Assembly (NCBI GenBank): GCA_903884065.1
Contig: CAISDL010000081.1
Location: 77,624-117,757 of the forward strand
From: an uncultured Actinomycetes bacterium
GTDB taxonomy: Bacteria; Actinomycetota; Actinomycetes; Mycobacteriales; Mycobacteriaceae
Direction of reading: 5' to 3'
DNA: 40,134 nucleotides
A model generated the notes under the pieces. It worked only from the letters and a program-made list of their open reading frames with translations. It was not told the DNA's origin and searched no databases. Both the position numbers and the translations under genes were made by a program. Numbering within the stretch: the first letter of the stretch is position 1; the number at the start of each line of letters is the position of its first letter. This document shows, piece by piece, positions 7,927-16,400 of the stretch.

Positions 7927-9734
7927 CCCGGCGGCTGGCCCGCCGGGGACTGGGGCGCCACATATCCCACCGGACCCGATGCCACGCAGACTGCCAGGGA
8001 GGCGGTGGAGGCCTGAACGCTGATCGCATCCCCGGCGCCGGACAGTCGCACATAGACCCGGTTGAGGCCCGACTTGAGAGCCACCCGCGTCTCGGGGCCA
8101 ACCGGGAGTGACATCACCATCGTGCCCTCGGAGTTGGCCAGGTAGTTGATCTCCGCGGTCCAGTCGGCGGGTAGCAGGGGGCCGTCGAGTGGCATGCGGA
8201 CCGGCGAGTCCGGGGCGACGAAATACCCGCACTGCGGCCGTGGCCCCGCAACAATCCTGCGGACCCAGGTGACGTCGGCGTCGACGATGTCACCGGTGCT
8301 GTCCAGCATCCGCAACCGGTCGGTGGACCCCGCGAACTCGGGTCGGTCACGTACCAGGGCAAACATGTGGCTGACGAGGTTCTCCGGCCCCACCACACGT
8401 TGAAGTATCAGCGGGTCCACCTCCTGGTCGAGCATCGGCGACCCTGATGTCGCTCGCGCCGCGGCCAGACCCGTGACCGCGTTGTTCAGGTAGGACTTCG
8501 TCGGGTTGTCCTGCCAACTGGTCAGGAACGTCCGCGTCGACACCAGGCTGGCGGCAAGGAAAGCCACGGCGAGAGCCCCGACCACCGCGGTGCGACGGGG
8601 GGACGCGTCCAGCCAGTGCGCGGACTCCCGGTTGGGGGCGCAGAAGCCCACCGCGGCAAGCAGTGCGAGGACCCAGACCAGGTCGGGCAGATACCGCAGG
8701 GTCTGGGCGAGTTCGAGCGCGGTGAAGGCCGACGAGCGCATCAGATAGATCGGCACCTGGCAGGCCACCGCGTACCCGAGTGCCACCAGCCATACCGCTG
8801 CCATGCGGCGCTTGCGCAGCACCGACACCGCCACCGCCACCGCCAGCGCGGCCCAGCCCAACGCCATCGCCGACACCGGGGGCACCGCCCACGGGGACGC
8901 GGGCGCCCAACGCTGCCACTGCCACGGCCCGCCCGCCAGCCCCGGGACGATTCCGTGAGTCACCGCGCGCTGCAACAAGTCCCACGTCATCGCCAAATCG
9001 CCGCTCCACCGCTTCTGGTCGACGACCAGAAGGTAGAGCGCCGCCCAGCCGGCCGTCAGCGCCAGGGCGGGAACCCACAGCTTCGCGCCTCGCCGCCACA
9101 CCCACCGAAGTGCGTCGGTCTGAGCGGATACCCAGGCCAGCAGCGCCGCCACTGTGAAGGCCACGAACGGGATCACCGCGGACTTCTCGAAGAACAGCAG
9201 CCCCGCGAAGTAGGCCAGCATCCCGGTGACGGCGTAACGCCGCTGGCCGGTTCGCACCAGCAGGACCGCGTCCCCGCACACCCAGGCCAGCGCGGCCAGC
9301 ATCGGCAGGTAGTTCAGCGCGGCTGCCCACCATGCGAACGACGGCACCGTCAGCGGGGTGAACAACGCAAAACCCAACGGCAGGAGCAGAACGGGACGCC
9401 AGCCGAGGATGACGTGCAGTGCCCGCAGCAGCGCCAGCGATGCCAGGAGTTGCAGCACCAACAGGCTCACCGCCGGCCACACCCACACCAGCGGAGCCAG
9501 GCGGGTGATCGCACCGCCGATGAGAAATGCCGCGGGCATCACATGTCCGTCATGGTCGGTGAACAGGTAGGCCGCCGACAGCAACGGCTGGGTCCCCGCG
9601 CGGCCGACGATGATCAGATCGTCCCAATAGAAATAGCCGCCGAAGGCCAGCGCCGCCCGTAGCGCGAGTTGCAGTCCGACGAGTACGCCCGCCGCCAGGG
9701 CGACGGGCGGAACACGGCGCGGGACAGCGGACAT
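7923..9734 (-). CDS. Large polytopic membrane protein, GT-C glycosyltransferase-like
   Basis: About 603 residues with roughly ten to twelve hydrophobic helices in the first 430 residues, followed by a soluble, probably extracytoplasmic C-terminal domain. The first loop after helix 1 contains YFYWDDLIIVGRAG and, slightly later, FTDHDGHVMPA. An acidic pair in this loop is the hallmark of GT-C enzymes, which use polyprenyl-phosphate sugars outside the membrane. It is the last gene of the reverse block, 27 bases after the DUF2304 gene, behind a PpgS-like polyprenyl-phosphate sugar synthase, so it is a good candidate user of that lipid-linked sugar (inference). The ATG at 9734 is chosen; a GTG at 9740 is equally possible. 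It could instead be a non-enzymatic membrane protein. Confidence 0.75.
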   Translation of the reverse strand: MSAVPRRVPPVALAAGVLVGLQLALRAALAFGGYFYWDDLIIVGRAGTQPLLSAAYLFTDHDGHVMPAAFLIGGAITRLAPLVWVWPAVSLLVLQLLASLALLRALHVILGWRPVLLLPLGFALFTPLTVPSFAWWAAALNYLPMLAALAWVCGDAVLLVRTGQRRYAVTGMLAYFAGLLFFEKSAVIPFVAFTVAALLAWVSAQTDALRWVWRRGAKLWVPALALTAGWAALYLLVVDQKRWSGDLAMTWDLLQRAVTHGIVPGLAGGPWQWQRWAPASPWAVPPVSAMALGWAALAVAVAVSVLRKRRMAAVWLVALGYAVACQVPIYLMRSSAFTALELAQTLRYLPDLVWVLALLAAVGFCAPNRESAHWLDASPRRTAVVGALAVAFLAASLVSTRTFLTSWQDNPTKSYLNNAVTGLAAARATSGSPMLDQEVDPLILQRVVGPENLVSHMFALVRDRPEFAGSTDRLRMLDSTGDIVDADVTWVRRIVAGPRPQCGYFVAPDSPVRMPLDGPLLPADWTAEINYLANSEGTMVMSLPVGPETRVALKSGLNRVYVRLSGAGDAISVQASTASLAVCVASGPVGYVAPQSPAGQPPG

Positions 9735-9761
9735 CGCCACGACTGTACGGGTGCCGTGAGT

Positions 9762-10100
9762 TCAGTGATCGGGCGTTCGGGCGCTCTGCAGCGCCACCGC
9801 GCGGGCGAGTTGCGCGTACCGCAGCTCGAGCTCCTTGAAGCGCAGGTAGGTGCTCAACGTGGTGAAGACGAAGGCGATCATCAGCGCGTAGGAGAGCAGA
9901 TCGGCGCCGCGGTCTACGCCCAGCCAGTTGGCGACCACGGTGGTGTCGTCGGGCCGCAGGATGGCGTAGACGGCCGCGATGACGAACAGGACGTAGCCGA
10001 CCTTCACCCAGGCCTTCGCCTTGGCGTTGGTCCGCGAACGAAGCAGGTACACCAGTAGTGCTATCACCGCGGCGATCAGCAGAACCTGAATCCAGTTCAT
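9762..10100 (-). CDS. Small DUF2304 membrane protein, partner of the PpgS-like enzyme (Rv3632-like)
   Basis: A 112-residue protein with three hydrophobic segments (residues about 4-20, 32-47 and 66-82) and a charged cytoplasmic C-terminal helix containing LRFKELELRYAQLARAVAL. DUF2304 proteins typically follow a GT2 polyprenyl-phosphate glycosyltransferase. In M. tuberculosis the equivalent protein Rv3632 boosts the activity of Rv3631 (family knowledge). The ATG overlaps the preceding glycosyltransferase stop as ATGA, so the two proteins are translationally coupled, consistent with a complex. Confidence 0.85.
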   Translation of the reverse strand: MNWIQVLLIAAVIALLVYLLRSRTNAKAKAWVKVGYVLFVIAAVYAILRPDDTTVVANWLGVDRGADLLSYALMIAFVFTTLSTYLRFKELELRYAQLARAVALQSARTPDH

Positions 10101-10801
10101 CGGCGCATCCTTCCGCGCAGGAAACCGTCGAAGAGGATGTTCACTCCGTTGAGCAGCGGCTGCCCCTTGGACATCGAGTACTCGGTGTAGAGGATCTCGA
10201 CCGGCTGTTCGGTTACCCGCCAATGGTTTTCGTCGGCCAGGTTGATGAACTCAACAGCATGGCTCATCCCGCTCATGGTCAGGTTGAGCTGCTCTGCCAC
10301 GGTCCGGTTGAACACCCGCAGTCCATTGTGCGCATCGGTGAGGCCCAATCGCCTGCTACTGGGGCTCAGCGACGCCGCCGTCCGCAGGATGAGCCGCTTC
10401 AGCGGCGGGGTGCGCACGATCGTCGACCCGGCGAAGCGGGTGCCGATCACCAGGTCGGCGTCGCCGCGGGAGATCCGGTCCAGCATCGCCAGCACGTCCG
10501 TCACGCGGTGCTGACCGTCGGCGTCGAACGTGGCGAACAGTTCCGCACCGGCTTGGCGGCGGGAGTACTCCACCCCGGTCTGGATCGCCGCGCCCTGGCC
10601 CAGATTGACCGGATGGGGAACCACGTGGGCGCCGGCCCGCAGAGCGATGTCGGCGGTGTCGTCGCTACTTCCGTCATCGACCACCACCACGTGGGCGCAC
10701 GCAGTCCGCAGGTCGGCGACGACGTCGCCGATGACCTGCGCCTCGTTGAATGCTGGAACGATGATCCAGACGCCGGAAGTGTCGATGGCCACAACGTACA
10801 C
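10097..10801 (-). CDS. ppgS: Polyprenyl-phosphate glycosyltransferase, GT2 (PpgS-like, Rv3631 type)
   Basis: A 234-residue cytoplasmic GT2 enzyme expected to move a sugar from UDP-sugar to polyprenyl phosphate. The nucleotide-sugar fold begins VWIIVPAFNEAQVIGDVV, followed by VVVVDDGSSDDT, NLGQGAAIQTG, the metal-binding FDADGQH and the acceptor-side HNGLRVFNR. Similarity to M. tuberculosis Rv3631, which makes polyprenyl-phosphate N-acetylgalactosamine for the galactosamine of arabinogalactan, is strong through to the C-terminal NGVNILFDGFLRGRM. The GTG at 10801 is preferred; a GTG at 10792 is possible. It overlaps the DUF2304 gene by 4 bases and follows the flippase-like gene by 88 bases. Confidence 0.88.
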   Translation of the reverse strand: MYVVAIDTSGVWIIVPAFNEAQVIGDVVADLRTACAHVVVVDDGSSDDTADIALRAGAHVVPHPVNLGQGAAIQTGVEYSRRQAGAELFATFDADGQHRVTDVLAMLDRISRGDADLVIGTRFAGSTIVRTPPLKRLILRTAASLSPSSRRLGLTDAHNGLRVFNRTVAEQLNLTMSGMSHAVEFINLADENHWRVTEQPVEILYTEYSMSKGQPLLNGVNILFDGFLRGRMRR

Positions 10802-10889
10802 GCTGTTCAGCGTGCTGCTCCGCTGACGATGCGGGCGTGCAGCGCCCGGGGAGGAGGCGGGCAAATCGGGTGGAGCCGGGGCAGGAGTC

Positions 10890-12164
10890 TCAGCGGCCCT
10901 GGGCGAGTGCGGCCAGGTGTACGGCGATGCCGATGAGCGGTCCGCAGAGCAGTGCGACCACCGTCCGGGTCTCCAGTCCCAGGGGTAGACACAGCAGCAG
11001 GGCGGCGGCCGCCGTGGCCCCCACCCAGCCGATCGCGTAGGCCCGGTGCAGCGCGGCGGCGACCGTGGCCGCCCCGGTCAGGGTGAGCAGTGCGATCGAT
11101 ACCGCTGCCGCGGTCAGCCAGGCCAGCAGTGCGCCGCTGGTCCGGTACTCGGCGCCGAAGGCCACCCGCAGCAGCCACGGCCCGATCAGGTAGGCGGCCA
11201 CCACCCCGACGGCACCCAGTGCGCCGACCACCGCCGCCGGTGCGAGCAGGGCACGCAGTCGGGCGCTGCGGTGGTCGACGAAGTAGGCGATCAGGTTGCC
11301 CTGCATCGCGGTCATCGGGACCAGCAGCGGCGCCCGGGTCAGTGTGACGGCGAGGATCACCACGCCACCGGCGGCACCGAGCTCGCCGGAGGTCGCCTTG
11401 AGCAGAACCGGGAAACCCATCACCAGGACGGCGCTGGCGCCCGCGGCCGCGATCGAGTGTGCGGCCCCGCGCAGAAAGCCCGAAACCCCGCCGGCGGTGT
11501 GCAGTCGGGCGACCGACCGTGCCGTCGCCGAACCCGTCAACACCAGCAGCCACGCCAGCGCTCCCGCGACCGTCGCCCACAGGAAGCCGACCAGGCCCCA
11601 GCCGAGCAGGAACGCCGCGGCGGCCACCGCCACCCTGGTGACGGCGTCGATCACCATCAGCGAGCCGTAGTGCGACCATCGGCCGTCGCCGGCGAGCATC
11701 CCCAACAGCGTTGCGTGCAGACAGAATCCGGCCAGGCCGAACGACAGCAGCGCCACCGACAACGGTCGCTGCTCGGCGAAGACGTGCGACGCCCACAACG
11801 GCGAGGTGCCCGCGATCGCCATGGCCGCCACCACCGCAACGCCGGCGGCCACCCACATCGGCCTGGTTCGCGATCCGACGGCGGGCGTGGCTCCGAACGT
11901 GGCCCCGGACTGCGCGTCCCTTACCTCGCGGGTCGACTCTTGCAGCAAGCCGTTGGCGGCCCCGGCGACCAAGCCGAAGGCTCCCCAGAAGACGCTGAAC
12001 ACCGAGAAGCCCGCCGGCTCGAGTCGGCGGGCGGCAAGGTAGAGCACCGCGTATCCGCATACCGCGGTGATCGCCGTCGCCAGACCGACCCGCGCGACAC
12101 TGCCTCGAGCCACCGGTCCGGCGGCGGCGCTCACCGCTTCGAACGAGGCGCTGGCATCGGTCAC
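10890..12164 (-). CDS. Polysaccharide-flippase-like integral membrane protein (Rv3630-like)
   Basis: A 424-residue protein with about twelve hydrophobic helices and very short loops, in the style of the MOP/Wzx-MurJ exporter superfamily, which flips lipid-linked sugars or peptides across the membrane. No catalytic motif is visible. Length and place next to the PpgS-like gene match Rv3630 (431 residues). The GTG at 12164 overlaps the peptidase stop as GTGA, showing translational coupling to the Pls/peptidase pair upstream. The most economical role is moving a lipid-linked intermediate made by this block (inference); the substrate cannot be read from sequence. Confidence 0.85.
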   Translation of the reverse strand: MTDASASFEAVSAAAGPVARGSVARVGLATAITAVCGYAVLYLAARRLEPAGFSVFSVFWGAFGLVAGAANGLLQESTREVRDAQSGATFGATPAVGSRTRPMWVAAGVAVVAAMAIAGTSPLWASHVFAEQRPLSVALLSFGLAGFCLHATLLGMLAGDGRWSHYGSLMVIDAVTRVAVAAAAFLLGWGLVGFLWATVAGALAWLLVLTGSATARSVARLHTAGGVSGFLRGAAHSIAAAGASAVLVMGFPVLLKATSGELGAAGGVVILAVTLTRAPLLVPMTAMQGNLIAYFVDHRSARLRALLAPAAVVGALGAVGVVAAYLIGPWLLRVAFGAEYRTSGALLAWLTAAAVSIALLTLTGAATVAAALHRAYAIGWVGATAAAALLLCLPLGLETRTVVALLCGPLIGIAVHLAALAQGR

Positions 12165-13492
12165 AGCGGCGGAACCGGGGCCGCGTACAGCCACGCGTCC
12201 CACAGCGGCCGAAGCGAGACGTCGGCGAAATTGGCGGCAAGTCCGGTGAAATCGTCGGTGACGACCGTCCCGTGCCGGTGCCGGGTGGTCCACTCCCGCA
12301 GCAATGCGAAGAACTTGTCGTCGCCGACGACGCCGCGCAAGGCGTGCAGTGTCAGCGCGCCTCGCTTGTAGACCCGGTCGTCGAACATGTCCCGGGGGCC
12401 CGGATCGCACAGCAGCAGGTTCTGGGACGCGACCAGGAGCCGACGGTGGTGCAGAGTGGCGAGTTCGGCAGCCGTGGGGCCACCCGAGTGTTCCGACCAC
12501 AACCACTCCGCGTAGCAGGCGAAGCCCTCGTGCAGCCAGATGTCACGCCAGCGCCGGGCGGTGACGCTGTTGCCGAACCACTGGTGGGCGAGTTCGTGGG
12601 CGATCAACCGCTCGGAGCCCCTGCGGCCGTTGCAGTGGTTGGCCCCGAAGACCGAAACACCTTGTGCCTCAAGGGGGATCTCCAAGTCGTCATCGGTGAC
12701 CACCACGGTGTAGCCGGCCGACAGCGGGTACGCCCCGAACAGTTTGATGAATAGTTTCATCATCGCCGGCTGACGGGCGAAATCGTGGTCGAAGGCCGAG
12801 CGCAGCCGAACCGGGACCAGCGCCTGCATGGCGACCGGCGCTTTGGGCAGCCGGTGCATCTCGTACATGCCGATCTGAACGGTGGCCAGGTAGGTCGAGG
12901 TGGGGTCGGGCATTTCGTAGGTCCACACCGTCTGGCCGGCGCGAACCCGCCGGGAGACCAGTTCCCCCGGCGCGACGGCGTAGTACGGGCTGTCGGTACT
13001 GATCTGAATTCGGTAGCTGGCCTTCGAACTCGGATGGTCGTCGCACGGGAACCACGACGGCGACCCGTTCGGCTGCCCGGCCACCAGGGCGCCGTTGGAC
13101 AGCTCCTCGAACCCGACCTCGCCCCAGACGGTCCGGATCGGGCGTGGGGAACCGCCGTACCGAACGGCGATCGTCATGGCCGAACCGGCCGGCAGTGCGG
13201 CAGCGAGGCGGATCCTCAGTTTCCCGCCCGAGGTCGCGAAGTGGGCGGGCCGGCGCCCGTTCACCGTGACCCTGGTGACCGCGAGGTTGTCGGCCAGGTC
13301 CAGGCAGAAGCTCTGCAGGGACGCCAGCGTGATGGCGGTGATGGTGGCGGTTCCGCTGAGCCGGTTGCTGTTGACCTTGTACTCGAGCTCGAGCTCATAG
13401 CGTGACACCCGGTAGCCGAAGTTGCCGTTGTCGGGCAGGTACGGGTCGATGACCGGCGGGCCGCCGGTGCTCTTCTTGGCGTGCTGCTTCAC
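12161..13492 (-). CDS. M1-family zinc metallopeptidase
   Basis: A 443-residue peptidase with an N-terminal beta-sandwich (residues about 20-200) and a thermolysin-like catalytic domain. The zinc site is intact: H299-E300-L301-A302-H303 and, 18 residues later, E322 in WLHEGFACYAEW. The exopeptidase GAMEN motif appears as VSVFGAN. It is shorter than classical aminopeptidase N (about 850) and ends shortly after the catalytic domain, like the compact actinobacterial M1 enzymes. No signal peptide is seen, so it is probably cytoplasmic. The GTG start overlaps the Pls-like stop as GTGA. Poly-lysine-degrading enzymes of Streptomyces are M1 peptidases (family knowledge), so self-protection or trimming of the Pls product is a reasonable inference. 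Confidence 0.92.
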   Translation of the reverse strand: MKQHAKKSTGGPPVIDPYLPDNGNFGYRVSRYELELEYKVNSNRLSGTATITAITLASLQSFCLDLADNLAVTRVTVNGRRPAHFATSGGKLRIRLAAALPAGSAMTIAVRYGGSPRPIRTVWGEVGFEELSNGALVAGQPNGSPSWFPCDDHPSSKASYRIQISTDSPYYAVAPGELVSRRVRAGQTVWTYEMPDPTSTYLATVQIGMYEMHRLPKAPVAMQALVPVRLRSAFDHDFARQPAMMKLFIKLFGAYPLSAGYTVVVTDDDLEIPLEAQGVSVFGANHCNGRRGSERLIAHELAHQWFGNSVTARRWRDIWLHEGFACYAEWLWSEHSGGPTAAELATLHHRRLLVASQNLLLCDPGPRDMFDDRVYKRGALTLHALRGVVGDDKFFALLREWTTRHRHGTVVTDDFTGLAANFADVSLRPLWDAWLYAAPVPPL

Positions 13493-16400
13493 GCGGAGCT
13501 GTCCTCGGCCAGCTGTTGGGCGCGGGCGCGCTTACGGGAAAGCTGCCACGGTGCAATGGGATTGCCCTGCCAGCGTGTGGAAGCGGGCACCTCATCGCCT
13601 CGCATCACCAGTGATGCCGGACCGATCGTCGCCCCCGCTCCGATCCGGCTCGCCGGCAACGCCACGCAGTGCGGGCCCAGCGTCGCGCCGTCCTCCAGGA
13701 CGACGCTGTCCATCCGCATGATCCGGTCGTGGAACAGGTGGGTCTGCACCACGCAGCCCCGGTTGACGGTGCTGCCGTCACCGAGGGACACCAGGTCGGC
13801 TTCGGGAAGCCAGTAGGTTTCGCACCACACACCCCGGCCGATGTGCGCGCCCAGGCCCCGAAGCCACAGGTTCATCACCGGCGTGCCACTGGCGGCCCGG
13901 GCGAACCACGGCGCCGCCACCGTCTCGACGAAGGTGTCGGCAACCTCGTTGCGCCAGATGAACGACGACCAGAGCGGATGCTCGCCGGCCGGGATCCGTC
14001 CCACCACCAGCCATTTGGCGGCAACCGCAATGGCGCCCGCGACCGCTCCCGCGATCAGCAGGATCACTCCGCCGGCCAGGGCGGCCCATCCGTAGCCGCC
14101 GCGGAGGGCGACCGCCTGTAGGGCTGCCAGCACCGCCACGCCGATCGCGAAGGTGACCATCAGCGGCACCACCCGGCAGGTCTCGACGAACCCGCGCATG
14201 ATCTTGAGCCGCAGTGGCGGGTTGAAGGTGAGCGCGACGTCGCCGGTGTCGGCGCTGCGGCGCAGCCGCATCGGCGGACTGCCCAGCCACGACGAACCGG
14301 ACTTTGCCTTGGTCGGGGTGGCCGAGAGCACTGCCACGAGACCGTCGTCGGGAACGCGCCGCCCCGGCTGGGTGATCCCGGAGTTGCCCAGGAACGCCCG
14401 CTTACCGACGGTCGCCGTGGCGACGTGAATCCATCCGCCGCCGAGTTCATAGGAGGCGACCATGGTGTCGTCGGCCAGGAAAGCGCCGTCCTCGATGACG
14501 GTGAACTTCGGCGTCATCAGTGCGGTCGAGATCTCGGTGTTGCGGCCCACTTTCGCGCCCAGGACGCGAAACCACAGTGGCGTCAGCATTCCGGCATACA
14601 GCGGGAACAGGTAGTTGCGGGCGGCGTCCATCAGCCGTTCGGTGGCCCACAACTGCCAGCCGACCCGGCTGCGGACCGGGTGGTAGCCCTCGCGCAGGCC
14701 CAGCGAGAGCACGCGCACGCCCACCACGGTCGTGATCGCGTACAGGGCGGCGGCGACCAGGGTGGTCGCCGGGATCCACGGCGCGGCGACGCGAACGGCC
14801 TCGCCCAGTGTTGCGGTATCCCGCACCACCCAGGCCAGGATCGCCAGGCCGGCACCGAGAGCCATCAGGGGCAGCGCGCCGAGCAGCAGCGAGGACACCC
14901 CGTAGATCGCCACCCAGTGCGCCGCCCGCGGCGGGCGGTGGTCGGGCCAGGGGTGGCGGGCCTTACCGGACTTCACCGCCGGGGAGCCCTTCCAGTACTG
15001 ACCGTTCTTGACCTTGCGCACCACGGCTGAGCCGGGGGCGACATCGGCGTCCTTGCCGACGACGGCACCGGGCAGCAGTGCGGTGCGCGCTCCGATGGTG
15101 GAATCGTTGCCGACGGTGATCGGTCCGACGTGGAAGAGGTCACCGTCGATCCAGTGGCCGGTCAGGTCCACCTCCGGCTCCACCGAACTGCGATGGCCCA
15201 GGGTGAGCATGCCGGTGACCGGCGGAGCGGAGTGCAGGTCCACCCCCTTGCCCACCGAATTGCCCAGTGCGCGTGCGTAATACACCAGCCAGGGGGCGCC
15301 GGCCTGGTTCTCCGCCCCGCTGGCGTCGGCGAGCCGTTCAGCGAGCCAGATCCGCAGGTGCTGCGAGCCGCCGCGGCGATAGGTCCCGGGCTTGAGTCCG
15401 GTTAACAGCACACGCGCGCCCAGTACGGCGATCCCCATCCTTCCCAGTGGGGTGATGAACACGATGAAGGCGCCCAGGATCACCCACCAGTTCAGCGGTA
15501 CCAGCCAGGGCAGTGGGTGCAGCGTCGCCGCGATGTTGTTGATCAGCGCCAGCCAGGTCAGCCATTGCAGCGCGGTCAGCCCGGCCAGGGGCAGGGTCAG
15601 TGCCACCTGAAGCACGCGGGTCAGCAGCGGTGTCGGAGCGACCACCCGGGTGACGACGGGCGCCGGTGTGGGGTCGTCGGCGGCCATCTCGTCGAGGAAA
15701 CCGGCCAACGACCCCAGTCGGGGGTGGTCGTAGAGATGGGCGACGGTCATCCCCGGGTAGTGCTGGCGCAGCGCCACCACCAGTTGGGCCGCGGACAGCG
15801 AACCGCCCCCGAGGGCGAAGAAGTCGGCCTCCGGCCCATCGACCACGGTTCCCAGGACGTCCTGCCACGACGCGGCCAGCCAGCCCATCGTCCCGCCGAG
15901 TTGCGAGCCCACGTCCGGGGTATCACCGGGCGGCGGCCACGGCAGCGCGTCACGGTCCACTTTCCCGGAGGTGCGGGTGGGCAGTTCGTCGACGAGCACC
16001 AGGCGCGGCACCAGCGCGGCCGGCAACGAGTCGGCGAGTTGGGCGCGGGCGGCCGCGAGATCGAAATTCGGGTCGGCCGAGGCGATGTATCCGACCAGAA
16101 CCGGTGTGCCGCTGCCGGTTTTGCGCACCGCGGCCGCTCCGCCGCTGACTCCCGGGATGTTCACCAGGGCCGAGTCCACCTCGCCGAGCTCGATGCGTCG
16201 GCCACCCACCTTGACCTGGTCGTCGGCGCGGCCCTGGAAATACAGGCCGTCCGGTTCCAGGCGGACGAGGTCGCCGCTGCGGTAGGCGCGCGCCCAGCCC
16301 AGCGACGGCAGCGGCGCGTACTTCTCGGCGTCTTTCTCCGGGTCGAGGTAGCGGGCCAGACCCACGCCGCCGATCACCAGTTCGCCGACCTCCCCGAGTT

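Noticed and set aside
11046..12371. A 441-codon forward frame opposite the flippase-like gene
   Set aside because: Composition is a Gly/Arg/Gln-rich shadow of the reverse-strand membrane protein; no motif.
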